A program made the position numbers and the translations under genes. Positions 47,809-55,061 of a stretch of DNA of 64,000 nt are shown here, one piece after another. The notes under the pieces are model-generated. The model had not been told where the DNA came from and did not search any database. It saw only the letters and a list, made by a program, of their open reading frames with translations. The number at the start of each line of letters is the position of its first letter. The first letter of the stretch is position 1. Source of the DNA: Streptomyces hiroshimensis (GTDB taxonomy: Bacteria > Actinomycetota > Actinomycetes > Streptomycetales > Streptomycetaceae); NCBI RefSeq assembly GCF_014650335.1, contig NZ_BMUT01000006.1, positions 371,959-435,958 of the forward strand. Direction: 5' to 3'.

Positions 47809-48491
47809 TGCGGGGCGTCCAGGCGGTAGCCGACGCCGCGCACGGTGCGGATCAGGGTCGGGGACGACGGGACGTCCTCGACCTTGGCCCGCAGCCGCTG
47901 CACACAGGCGTCGACCAGCCGGGAGTCGCCGAGGTAGTCGTGTTCCCAGACCAGCCGCAGCAGCTGCTGGCGGGAGAGGGCCTGGCCGGGCCGGCGGCTG
48001 AGCTCCAGCAGCAGCCGCAGCTCGGTCGGCGTGAGCTGGAGCTCCTCGCCGTTCTTGGTGACCGTCATCGCGGAGCGGTCGATGACCAGCGAGCCGAATG
48101 CGGCCGAGTCGTTGGTCTCGCGCTCGCCGCGGCGCAGCACCGCACGGATCCGGGCGTCCAGCACCCGGCCCTGCACGGGCTTGACCACATAGTCGTCGGC
48201 GCCGGACTCCAGGCCCACCACCACGTCGATGTCGTCGCTGCGCGCGGTGAGCAGGATGATCGGCAGCTGGTCGGTGCGGCGGATCCGCCGGCACACCTCG
48301 AAACCGTCGATACCGGGCAGCATCACATCCAGCACGATCAGATCCGGCCGCTGCTCGCGCAGCAGTTTCAGGCCGTCCTCGCCCGTCGCCGCGGTCATCA
48401 CGCGGTGACCTTGGCGGGACAGGGAGAACTCCAGAGCCGTGCGGATGGCGTCGTCGTCCTCGATCAGCAACAGGGAAGGCACGGTGGTCAT
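47805..48491 (-). CDS. afsQ1: AfsQ1-like OmpR/PhoB-type response regulator
   Basis: 228 residues. Receiver domain: acidic pocket LLIEDDD (11-14), phosphorylation site Asp55 in LIVLDVMLPGIDGFE, Thr in LLTARSDD, Lys in YVVKPVQ. The C-terminal winged helix (residues about 130-225) includes LQLTPTELRLLLELSRRPGQALSRQQLLRLVWEHDYLGDSRLVDACVQRLRAKVED. It is divergent from sigQ, and the afsQ1-afsQ2-lipoprotein operon plus sigQ matches the S. coelicolor locus. A candidate binding site lies in the 184-bp intergenic region. Confidence 0.95.
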   Translation of the reverse strand: MTTVPSLLLIEDDDAIRTALEFSLSRQGHRVMTAATGEDGLKLLREQRPDLIVLDVMLPGIDGFEVCRRIRRTDQLPIILLTARSDDIDVVVGLESGADDYVVKPVQGRVLDARIRAVLRRGERETNDSAAFGSLVIDRSAMTVTKNGEELQLTPTELRLLLELSRRPGQALSRQQLLRLVWEHDYLGDSRLVDACVQRLRAKVEDVPSSPTLIRTVRGVGYRLDAPQ

Positions 48492-48561
48492 TCTGGCCTA
48501 CGTCAGGCAGGTAGTTCGACCGCCGCCCTCCGCGCACAGCCCCGCCGCCTGTTGCAGGGCT

Positions 48562-48577
48562 GTGACAGTCGGCGGAC
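48562..48577. promoter_or_regulatory. Candidate AfsQ1 binding site between afsQ1 and sigQ
   Basis: GTGAC-AGTCGG-CGGAC fits the published AfsQ1 consensus GTnAC-n6-GTnAC with one mismatch in the second half. Its place between the divergent genes suggests control of sigQ, as described for S. coelicolor. The match was found by eye. Confidence 0.45.
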
Positions 48578-48675
48578 AACGCGATGAAACTGGCCCGGCA
48601 GGCTTTTGGTCATCGGGCAGCGGAGCCCGGTACGGAAATCGGACCGAGGCTGGCTCCACCGACGGGGGGCGCGAG

Positions 48676-49428
48676 ATGAACACACTGCACAGCACCACGA
48701 CCAGCGCAGTCATTCGCACGCGCCTGCACGACGCCGGGCGGAGCCCGGAGAAGTCCGGTGCCGTGGGCGGGCGGGGGTGCGCCCGCGGCACCGGACGTGT
48801 ACGGCCGCCCTACATGGTGGCGATCGACGCGGTCACGTACGGGGAGCCCAAGGGAGCTGCGGGGGCGGCTCCGGGGGCCACGGGGGAGAAGAAGGCGGCG
48901 TCCAGGGCCGAGGCGGAGTTCACCGCCTACGTCCAGGAGCGCCGGGCCTCCCTGTACGCGACCGCGTACCACCTGACGGGCGACCGGCACGAGGCGGAGG
49001 ACCTGCTGCAGAGCGCGCTGTTCTCCACCTTCCGCGCCTGGGACCGGATCACGGACAAGGCGGCCGTCGGCGGCTACCTGCGCCGCACCATGACGAACCT
49101 GCACATCAGCGCCTGGCGCCGGCGCAAGCTCAACGAGTACCCGACCGAGGAACTGCCGGAGATGCCCGGCGAGGGCGATGCGATGCGCGGCACCGAGCTG
49201 CGCGCCGTCCTCTGGCAGGCCCTCGCCCGGCTGCCCGAGCTGCAGCGCACGATGCTCGTCCTGCGCTACTACGAGGGCCGCACGGACCCGGAGATCGCGG
49301 AGATCCTGGACATCAGCGTGGGCACGGTCAAGAGCAGCATCTGGCGCTCGCTGCGCCGCCTGCGCGACGACGAGGTCATCGGCTCCGGCCGGGACCAGCT
49401 GGAGTCCTTCGGCGAGCTGGTCGCCTGA
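48676..49428 (+). CDS. sigQ: SigQ-like ECF (SigE-family) sigma factor
   Basis: 250 residues from ATG 48676 after GACGGGGGGC. The N-terminal 80 residues are unusual and Gly/Ala-rich; then region 2 (FTAYVQERRASLYATAYHLTGDRHEAEDLLQSALFSTFRAWDRITDKAAVGGYLRRTMTNLHISAWRRRK) and region 4 (ALARLPELQRTMLVLRYYEGRTDPEIAEILDISVGTVKSSIWRSLRRLR). No anti-sigma gene adjoins. It is divergent from afsQ1, the known AfsQ1 target arrangement. A hairpin terminator follows. Confidence 0.93.
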   Translation: MNTLHSTTTSAVIRTRLHDAGRSPEKSGAVGGRGCARGTGRVRPPYMVAIDAVTYGEPKGAAGAAPGATGEKKAASRAEAEFTAYVQERRASLYATAYHLTGDRHEAEDLLQSALFSTFRAWDRITDKAAVGGYLRRTMTNLHISAWRRRKLNEYPTEELPEMPGEGDAMRGTELRAVLWQALARLPELQRTMLVLRYYEGRTDPEIAEILDISVGTVKSSIWRSLRRLRDDEVIGSGRDQLESFGELVA

Positions 49429-49527
49429 GAAGGCAGTACGCAGGAGGCAGTAAGAAGCAGTAAGAGGCAACAAGGGGCCCTGAACGGGGGGCGCTCGGGG
49501 GAGCGCGGACAGGGCCGTGGGGGAGCG

Positions 49528-49569
49528 GAAGCGGGTCGGACAGCCGGGGGGCCTGTCCTGACCCGCTTC
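49528..49569. terminator. Terminator between sigQ and the uridine kinase-like gene
   Basis: Stem GAAGCGGGTCGGACAG/CTGTCCTGACCCGCTTC (16 bp with one bulged base) and a 9-base loop. It serves the two convergent genes. The upstream 100 bases contain AGGCAGTA-type short repeats and no gene. Confidence 0.75.
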
Positions 49570-49628
49570 TGCGCGTCCGGGACGCGGGCGCCGCAGCGCA
49601 CGCGCCCCGCAGTGCACCTACGCGCCGC

Positions 49629-50255
49629 TCAGATCTTGACGCCCTCGCGGCGCCCCGCCGCCGCAGCCGCGATCCGGCCCATCGCCGTCTCCCTGCCGCA
49701 CGCGTACGCACCCAGCGCCGTCTGACGGGCCACGATGCCGCGCTCGGCGCGCATCAGCCGCAGGCCGCGGCGGACCAGGTACGGCACCGGCTTGCGGGCC
49801 TCGCGCAGGTCGCGCACCAGGCGGCGGCGGAAGGTGGTGGAGGGGCGGCCGCGCAGGCACAGGGCGTCCGCCAGCACGCCCAGGTCGCGGCAGCGGTCGA
49901 TGATGTCGGCCGCGAAGATGCCCTCGGCTATGAACAGCGGGGTGCGCCCGATGTCCAGCACGCTCGCCCCGGTGATCGAGCTGCTGGAGATGTCGTACAG
50001 CGGCACGCTCGCCCGCGACGTCCGGCACAGGGTCTCTATCGCGGAGACGGCGGCGTCCGCGTCCCACGAGAGCGGGGAGTCCCAGTCGGTGCCCGAGCCG
50101 TCCGCGAGGAGCGGCAGCGTCGGGTCCGTGCCCTCCTTGTAGAAGTCGTCCAGGTTGAGGACGGGCAGACCGGTACGGGCTGCGAGGGACGATTTTCCGG
50201 AACCGGAGGGACCGGTCAGCAGGATGACGCGCGCGGGGGCCAGGTGGGGAGTCAC
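49629..50255 (-). CDS. Uridine kinase-like P-loop kinase
   Basis: 208 residues from GTG 50255 (VTPHLAPARVILLTGPSGSGKSSLA), chosen because the P-loop then lies at residue 13-21. NLDDFYKEGTDPTLP near 36, DWDSPLSWDADAAV near 58 and the Walker B-like LFIAEGIFAADII near 108 are typical of uridine kinase/phosphoribulokinase-like enzymes. It may phosphorylate uridine or cytidine, which fits the nucleoside theme, but the group has diverse substrates. Divergent from the secreted protein gene at 50391. Confidence 0.82.
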   Translation of the reverse strand: MTPHLAPARVILLTGPSGSGKSSLAARTGLPVLNLDDFYKEGTDPTLPLLADGSGTDWDSPLSWDADAAVSAIETLCRTSRASVPLYDISSSSITGASVLDIGRTPLFIAEGIFAADIIDRCRDLGVLADALCLRGRPSTTFRRRLVRDLREARKPVPYLVRRGLRLMRAERGIVARQTALGAYACGRETAMGRIAAAAAGRREGVKI

Positions 50256-50390
50256 GGGACACCAGTGTGAGGCATTGAGCCGGATGGGGGATCCCCATGG
50301 GTTGCATGGTGCGCACAGCGTCACCACTCGCATACTGTGCGTTGTCGTTCGCCCGCACTTCGCGACCTCTCACGACCCCGGCAGGTGGCC

Positions 50391-50873
50391 ATGGCTTCGC
50401 ACGCTCGACATGCACGCTCCGCCAGCAAGGAGTCGAGGGCGCTCCGGCGCCGGATGCTCCTGCGCGTAGGGCTGACCGTCTCGGCGGGTGCGGCCTTCGC
50501 CGCGGGCGGCGCGGCCTCCGCGAGCGCCGACACCGGCATGGACGCCGCCCCGAGCACCGGCATGGCGCGCGCCCAGCTCGGCGAGACCAACATCCCCGCC
50601 GCGATCGAGGGGGCCAACAAGGGCCTGGGAGCGGGGGCAGAGGCGATCTTCGACACGGCCAAGACCCTGCGGACCAACCCCTTCGCCGGCACGCCCGTCG
50701 ACCCGTTCGACAACACGGTGGGTACGAAGGTGGGGAACATGCAGCCGGTCACCACCAAGCCGGCGACGGCGCCGATCTCCAAGGGCGGCAGCCTGACGGA
50801 CCTGCCCGTGGCGTCGAACCTGACGTCGCTGCTGCCGACGGGGCGGCCTGCGGCGCCCCCCAAGGGGCACTGA
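50391..50873 (+). CDS. Small secreted protein of unknown function
   Basis: 160 residues from ATG 50391. A long positively charged n-region (MASHARHARSASKESRALRRRMLLRVG) precedes a hydrophobic stretch and an ASA-like cleavage site near residue 47; it could be Sec- or Tat-exported (RRR but no twin-Arg consensus). The mature domain is without cysteine: NIPAAIEGANKGLGAGAEAIFDTAKTLRTNPFAGTPVDPFDN. It ends in a Pro-rich tail. Related in architecture to the protein at 44016. A 12-bp repeat and strong hairpin follow. Confidence 0.78.
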   Translation: MASHARHARSASKESRALRRRMLLRVGLTVSAGAAFAAGGAASASADTGMDAAPSTGMARAQLGETNIPAAIEGANKGLGAGAEAIFDTAKTLRTNPFAGTPVDPFDNTVGTKVGNMQPVTTKPATAPISKGGSLTDLPVASNLTSLLPTGRPAAPPKGH

Positions 50874-50899
50874 GTGACGCACTGAGTGACGCACTGAGT
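50872..50899 (+). repeat. 12-bp tandem repeat at the stop codon
   Basis: GAGTGACGCACT occurs 2.3 times in tandem, starting in the stop codon of the secreted protein gene and repeating the stop. Confidence 0.85.
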
Positions 50900-50902
50900 C
50901 CG

Positions 50903-50954
50903 GACATGCCGGAGGCCGGGGCGGGTCGTAACCCACCCCGGCCTCCGGCATGTC
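50903..50954. terminator. Strong bidirectional terminator hairpin
   Basis: 19-bp perfect stem (GACATGCCGGAGGCCGGGG and complement), continued after one mismatch by four more pairs around loop CGTA. It separates the convergent secreted protein and aldehyde dehydrogenase genes. Confidence 0.9.
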
Positions 50955-50981
50955 AGCTCGGGCTGCTCCGGATGCTCCGGC

Positions 50982-51866
50982 TCAGTACGACGAGCCGCCC
51001 GCGCCCAGCGACCCCGTCGGGTGCCAGACCGTGCGCGTCTCCAGGAACGCCGTCATGCGGTCCGTGCCGGGCTGCGCCGCCCAGTCCACAGGCTGTGGAC
51101 GCAGCACGCGCTTGAGGTTGTCCGCCGCGGCGATCTCCAGCTCCTTGGCGAGCTCCGCGTCCGCACCGGCCAGGTCGATCGCGTTGACGTCCTGGTGCGC
51201 GGCCAGCGACGGCGCGATCTCGGCCGCACGGCCCGACAGGACGTTCACGACGCCGCCCGGGACGTCGGACGTGGCCAGCACCTCGCCCAGCGACAGGGCG
51301 GGCAGCGGGGCCTTCTCCGAGGCCACCACGACCACGGTGTTGCCGGTGGCGATCGCCGGGGCGATCACCGACACCAGGCCGAGGAACGACGACTCCTGCG
51401 GCGCGAGCACGGCGACGACGCCGGTCGGCTCGGTGGAGGAGACGTTGAAGAACGGGCCCGCGACCGGGTTCGTCGCACCGGTGATCTGGCTGATCTTGTC
51501 GGTCCAGCCCGCGTACCAGACCCAGCGGTCGATCGCGGCGTCCACCTGGGCCGCGGCCTTCGCCTTGGACAGGCCCTCGGCCTCGGCGACCTCCGCCACG
51601 AACTGGTCGCGGCGGCCCTCCAGCATCTCGGCGACGCGGTAGAGGACCTGGCCGCGGTTGTACGCGGTCGCGCCGGACCAGCCGCCGACGGCCTTGCGGG
51701 CCGCGACGACCGCGTCACGGGCGTCCTTGCGCGAGGACAGCGGGGCGTTGGCCAGCCAGTTGCCCTTGGAGTCGGTCACCTCGTACACCCGCCCGCTCTC
51801 GGACCGGGGGAACTTGCCCCCGACGAACAGCTTGTAGGTCTTGAAGACAGTCAAGCGCTCAGACAT
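50982..51866 (-). CDS. Half-length aldehyde dehydrogenase-family protein without catalytic cysteine
   Basis: 294 residues from ATG 51866, overlapping the end of the full-length ALDH gene by 8 bp. It covers the NAD-binding part (KTYKLFVGGKFPRSESG ... FNVSSTEPTGVVAVLAPQESSFLGLVSVIAPAIATGNTVVVVASEKAPLPALSLGEVLATSDVPGGVVNVLSG) but ends before the catalytic region; the GQxC motif is absent and the typical E-L-G-G is replaced by IDLAGADAEL. Open frame, codon bias and tight coupling argue against a pseudogene. It may form a heteromer with the full-length ALDH. Confidence 0.87.
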   Translation of the reverse strand: MSERLTVFKTYKLFVGGKFPRSESGRVYEVTDSKGNWLANAPLSSRKDARDAVVAARKAVGGWSGATAYNRGQVLYRVAEMLEGRRDQFVAEVAEAEGLSKAKAAAQVDAAIDRWVWYAGWTDKISQITGATNPVAGPFFNVSSTEPTGVVAVLAPQESSFLGLVSVIAPAIATGNTVVVVASEKAPLPALSLGEVLATSDVPGGVVNVLSGRAAEIAPSLAAHQDVNAIDLAGADAELAKELEIAAADNLKRVLRPQPVDWAAQPGTDRMTAFLETRTVWHPTGSLGAGGSSY

Positions 51867-53289
51867 CGAGGTACGCCTCCAGGCCGTGGCGGCCGCCCTC
51901 GCGGCCGAATCCCGACTCCTTGAAGCCGCCGAACGGCGACGTCGGGTCGAACTTGTTGAACGTGTTGGCCCAGATGACACCCGCGCGCAGCTTGCCCGCG
52001 ACGGCCAGCATGCGCGAGCCCTTCTCCGTCCAGATGCCGGCGGAGAGGCCGTACTGCGAGTTGTTCGCCTTGGCGACCGCCTCGCCCGGGGTGCGGAACG
52101 TCAGCACCGACAGGACCGGGCCGAAGATCTCCTCGCGGGCGATCCGGTGGGCCTGGGTGACGCCCGTGAACAGCGTCGGGCGGAACCAGAAGCCGTTCTC
52201 CGGCAGCTCGCACGCCGGGGCCCAGCGCTCGGCGCCCTCGGCCTCGCCGCTGTCGGCCAGCTCGGTGATCCGGGCCAGCTGCTCGGCGGAGTTGATCGCA
52301 CCGATGTCGGTGTTCTTGTCCAGCGGGTCGCCGAGGCGCAGCGTGGACAGACGGCGCTTGAGGGAGTCCAGCAGCTCGTCGTGGATCGACTCCTGGACCA
52401 GCAGGCGCGAGCCCGCGCAGCAGACCTGGCCCTGGTTGAAGAAGATGCCCTGGACGATGCCCTCGACGGCCTGGTCGATGGGCGCGTCGTCGAAGACGAT
52501 GTTGGCGCCCTTGCCGCCCAGCTCCAGCGTGAGCTTCTTGTCCGTGCCGGCGACCGTGCGGGCGATGGCCTTGCCGACCGCCGTGGAGCCGGTGAACGCG
52601 ACCTTGTCGACGCCCTCGTGCGCGACGAGCGCGGCGCCCGTGGTGCCGTCACCCGTGACGATGTTGACGACGCCCTTGGGCAGGCCCGCCTGGCGGCAGA
52701 TGTCCGCGAAGAACAGCGCCGACAGCGGCGTGGTCTCGGCCGGCTTCAGGACGACCGTGTTGCCCGTGGCGAGCGCCGGGGCGATCTTCCACGCCAGCAT
52801 CAGCAGCGGGAAGTTCCACGGGATGACCTGGCCCGCGACGCCCAGCGGGCGGGGGTTCGCGCCGTAGCCCGCGTGGTCGAGCTTGTCGGCCCAGCCCGCG
52901 TAGTAGAAGAAGTGCGCGGCGACCAGCGGGAGGTCCGCGTCGCGCGTCTCCTTGATCGGCTTGCCGTTGTCCAGGGTCTCCAGGACGGCCAGCTCGCGGC
53001 TGCGCTCCTGGATGATCCGGGCGATCCGGAAGAGGTACTTGGCGCGCTCGGCGCCGGGCAGCGCCGACCACTTCTCGAAGGCCTTGCGGGCGGCCTTCAC
53101 CGCGCGGTCCACGTCCTCCGCGGAGCCCTGGGCGACCTCGGAGAGCACCTCCTCGGTGGAGGGGCTGATCGTCTTGAAGACCTTGCCGCCGGTCGCCTCG
53201 GTGAACTCGCCGTCGATGAACAGGCCGTACGACGGGGCGATGTCGACGACCGCGCGCGACTCGGGTGCGGGTGCGTATTCAAATGCCAT
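51859..53289 (-). CDS. Aldehyde dehydrogenase
   Basis: 476 residues from ATG 53289, five bases after the deoC stop. The ALDH fold is complete: VIPWNFPLLMLAWKIAPALATGNTVVLKPAE near 145-175, FTGSTAVGKAI near 222, LELGGKGANIVF (general base Glu near 247) and FFNQGQVCCAGSRL (catalytic Cys near 280), ending GGFKESGFGREGG. Coupled to deoxyribose-phosphate aldolase, it most likely oxidises the acetaldehyde released from deoxyribose 5-phosphate to acetate (or acetyl-CoA equivalent). Confidence 0.93.
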   Translation of the reverse strand: MAFEYAPAPESRAVVDIAPSYGLFIDGEFTEATGGKVFKTISPSTEEVLSEVAQGSAEDVDRAVKAARKAFEKWSALPGAERAKYLFRIARIIQERSRELAVLETLDNGKPIKETRDADLPLVAAHFFYYAGWADKLDHAGYGANPRPLGVAGQVIPWNFPLLMLAWKIAPALATGNTVVLKPAETTPLSALFFADICRQAGLPKGVVNIVTGDGTTGAALVAHEGVDKVAFTGSTAVGKAIARTVAGTDKKLTLELGGKGANIVFDDAPIDQAVEGIVQGIFFNQGQVCCAGSRLLVQESIHDELLDSLKRRLSTLRLGDPLDKNTDIGAINSAEQLARITELADSGEAEGAERWAPACELPENGFWFRPTLFTGVTQAHRIAREEIFGPVLSVLTFRTPGEAVAKANNSQYGLSAGIWTEKGSRMLAVAGKLRAGVIWANTFNKFDPTSPFGGFKESGFGREGGRHGLEAYLDV

Positions 53290-53294
53290 GTCGG

Positions 53295-54284
53295 TCAGTC
53301 CACCGTCACGTAGTCGGGACCGGAGTAACGCCCGGTGCTCAGCTTCTGCCGCTGCATCAGCAGGTCGTTGAGGAGGCTGGAGGCACCGAAGCGGAACCAG
53401 GTGTTGTCCAGCCACTCCTCGCCCACGGTCTCGTTGACCAGGACCAGGAACTTGATCGCGTCCTTGGTGGTGCGGATGCCGCCGGCCGGCTTCACACCGA
53501 CCTGGACGCCGGTCAGCGCGCGGAAGTCCCGCACGGCCTCCAGCATCAGCAGGGTGTTCGCCGGGGTGGCGTTGACCGCGACCTTGCCGGTCGAGGTCTT
53601 GATGAAGTCGGCGCCCGCGAGCATGCCGATCCAGGACGCGCGGCGGATGTTGTCGTACGTCGACAGCTCGCCGGTCTCGAAGATCACCTTGAGGCGGGCC
53701 TTGTCGCCGCACTCGGCCTTGACGGCGCGGATCTCTTCCAGGACGTCCATGTAGCGGCCCGCGAGGAAGGCGCCACGGTCGATGACCATGTCGATCTCGT
53801 CGGCACCGGCCTCGATCGCATCGCGGGTGTCCGCGAGCTTGACCGGCAGCGCGGCGCGGCCGGCCGGGAACGCGGTGGCCACGGACGCGACCTTCACGTC
53901 CGTACCGGCGAGGACGGCCTTGGCCGTCGCCACCATGTCGGGGTAGACGCAGACGGCGGCGGTGCGCGGCGTCGTGCGGTCGGTGGGGTCGGGGTTGACG
54001 GCCTTGGCGGCCAGGGCCCGGACCTTGCCCGGGGTGTCGGCACCCTCGAGCGTCGTGAGGTCGATCATCGAGATCGCCAGGTCGATGGCGTACGCCTTCG
54101 CCGAGGTCTTGATCGAGCGGGTGCCGAGCGAGGCGGCGCGGGCCTCCAGCCCGACCGCGTCGACCCCCGGGAGTCCGTGCAGGAAGCGGCGCAGCGCACT
54201 GTCGGAGGCGGTGGCGTCCGCCAGCTCCTTCAGCCGCCCCGCGGCGTCGTTGCCGTGTGCGGGAACTGTGGTGGGCATGGTCAC
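53295..54284 (-). CDS. deoC: Deoxyribose-phosphate aldolase
   Basis: 329 residues from GTG 54284 (ATG 54278 is possible). Class I aldolase of the longer actinobacterial DERA type. Active-site Lys in GADFIKTSTGKVAVNATPAN near 205, second Lys in VGVKPAGGIRTTKDA near 238, and Asp in ADEIDMVIDRGAF near 155. It splits deoxyribose-5-phosphate into glyceraldehyde-3-phosphate and acetaldehyde. First gene of an operon with two aldehyde dehydrogenase genes. Promoter probably leaderless with the shared CTACGCGCGTAG operator. Confidence 0.95.
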   Translation of the reverse strand: MTMPTTVPAHGNDAAGRLKELADATASDSALRRFLHGLPGVDAVGLEARAASLGTRSIKTSAKAYAIDLAISMIDLTTLEGADTPGKVRALAAKAVNPDPTDRTTPRTAAVCVYPDMVATAKAVLAGTDVKVASVATAFPAGRAALPVKLADTRDAIEAGADEIDMVIDRGAFLAGRYMDVLEEIRAVKAECGDKARLKVIFETGELSTYDNIRRASWIGMLAGADFIKTSTGKVAVNATPANTLLMLEAVRDFRALTGVQVGVKPAGGIRTTKDAIKFLVLVNETVGEEWLDNTWFRFGASSLLNDLLMQRQKLSTGRYSGPDYVTVD

Positions 54285-54290
54285 CAGATG

Positions 54291-54309
54291 AGCATATCTA
54301 CGCGCGTAG
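54291..54309 (-). promoter_or_regulatory. CTACGCGCGTAG operator and -10 of the deoC promoter
   Basis: Perfect palindrome at 54298-54309. On the minus strand TATGCT (54296-54291) follows after one base and is six bases from GTG 54284. No Shine-Dalgarno is visible. The repressor would cover the -10 edge. Confidence 0.7.
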
Positions 54310-54436
54310 CGTGTGCCAACCCCCTGCGGGAGGCGGGCGCGGTTCGGGGCGCTGCGGACGGCTCGCGCCGCGGTGCCGCCGCCGTGCCGCCGCGGTGCTG
54401 AGAGCCTCCGCGGGAGGCGTCAGGCAGAATCTGCCC

Positions 54437-54997
54437 ATGACGAGCCCTAGCCCCGAACAGGAATACGCCGACAGGCGTTACCGCTCGCCCGCCGGCATCG
54501 CCGGCGGCGTGCTGATGCTCGCCCTCGCGGGCTGGCTGGGCGGCGACGCCGCCGTCCGCGGCGAGGGCCGTACGCCCTGGCTCGCGCTGGCCGGGCTGCT
54601 GTGCGTCGTGCCGCTGATCATCGCTTTCACGCTGCGGCCCGCCGTGTTCGCCGGGGCGTCGCGGCTGTTGGTGCGCAACCCGTTCCGGACGATCACGCTG
54701 CCGTGGGCGGCGGTGGACGCGGTGCGGGCCGGGTACTCCAGCGAGGTGCTGGCCGGGGGCTCCACGTACCAGCTGTGGGCCGTGCCGGTGTCGCTGAGGA
54801 AGCGCAAGCGCGCGGCCCGGAGCGGGGCGGAGGCGGCCCCCGCCGACCAGACCGTCACGGAGCTGCAGGAGCTCGCCGAGCGGAACGCTTCGCGGGAGGA
54901 CGCGGGCGGGGAGGTCGTGGTCCGGTGGGCCTACGAGATCATCGCGCCGGCTGTGGTGGGGCTGGTGTTGTTCGTGGTGTTGCTGGTGGTCGACTGA
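54437..54997 (+). CDS. PH-domain membrane protein
   Basis: 186 residues from ATG 54437. Two N-terminal helices (GIAGGVLMLALAGWLGG and WLALAGLLCVVPLIIAFTL) precede a bacterial PH-like domain (RLLVRNPFRTITLPWAAVDAVRAGYSSEVLAGGSTYQLWAVPV), and one C-terminal helix (IIAPAVVGLVLFVVLLVVD). CAGAAT six bases before the ATG and lack of a Shine-Dalgarno suggest a leaderless mRNA. Function of this conserved actinobacterial family is not known. Confidence 0.83.
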   Translation: MTSPSPEQEYADRRYRSPAGIAGGVLMLALAGWLGGDAAVRGEGRTPWLALAGLLCVVPLIIAFTLRPAVFAGASRLLVRNPFRTITLPWAAVDAVRAGYSSEVLAGGSTYQLWAVPVSLRKRKRAARSGAEAAPADQTVTELQELAERNASREDAGGEVVVRWAYEIIAPAVVGLVLFVVLLVVD

Positions 54998-55023
54998 CAG
55001 CCGTTTCCCCGAGGAGGGAAGGA

Positions 55024-55052
55024 GGGGGTCCGGGGCACAGCCGCGGACCCCC
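55024..55052. terminator. Bidirectional terminator between the PH protein and mutase genes
   Basis: Stem GGGGGTCCG/CGGACCCCC with an 11-base loop, flanked by AAGG and CTTC. Confidence 0.75.
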
Positions 55053-55061
55053 TTCGCGGCA

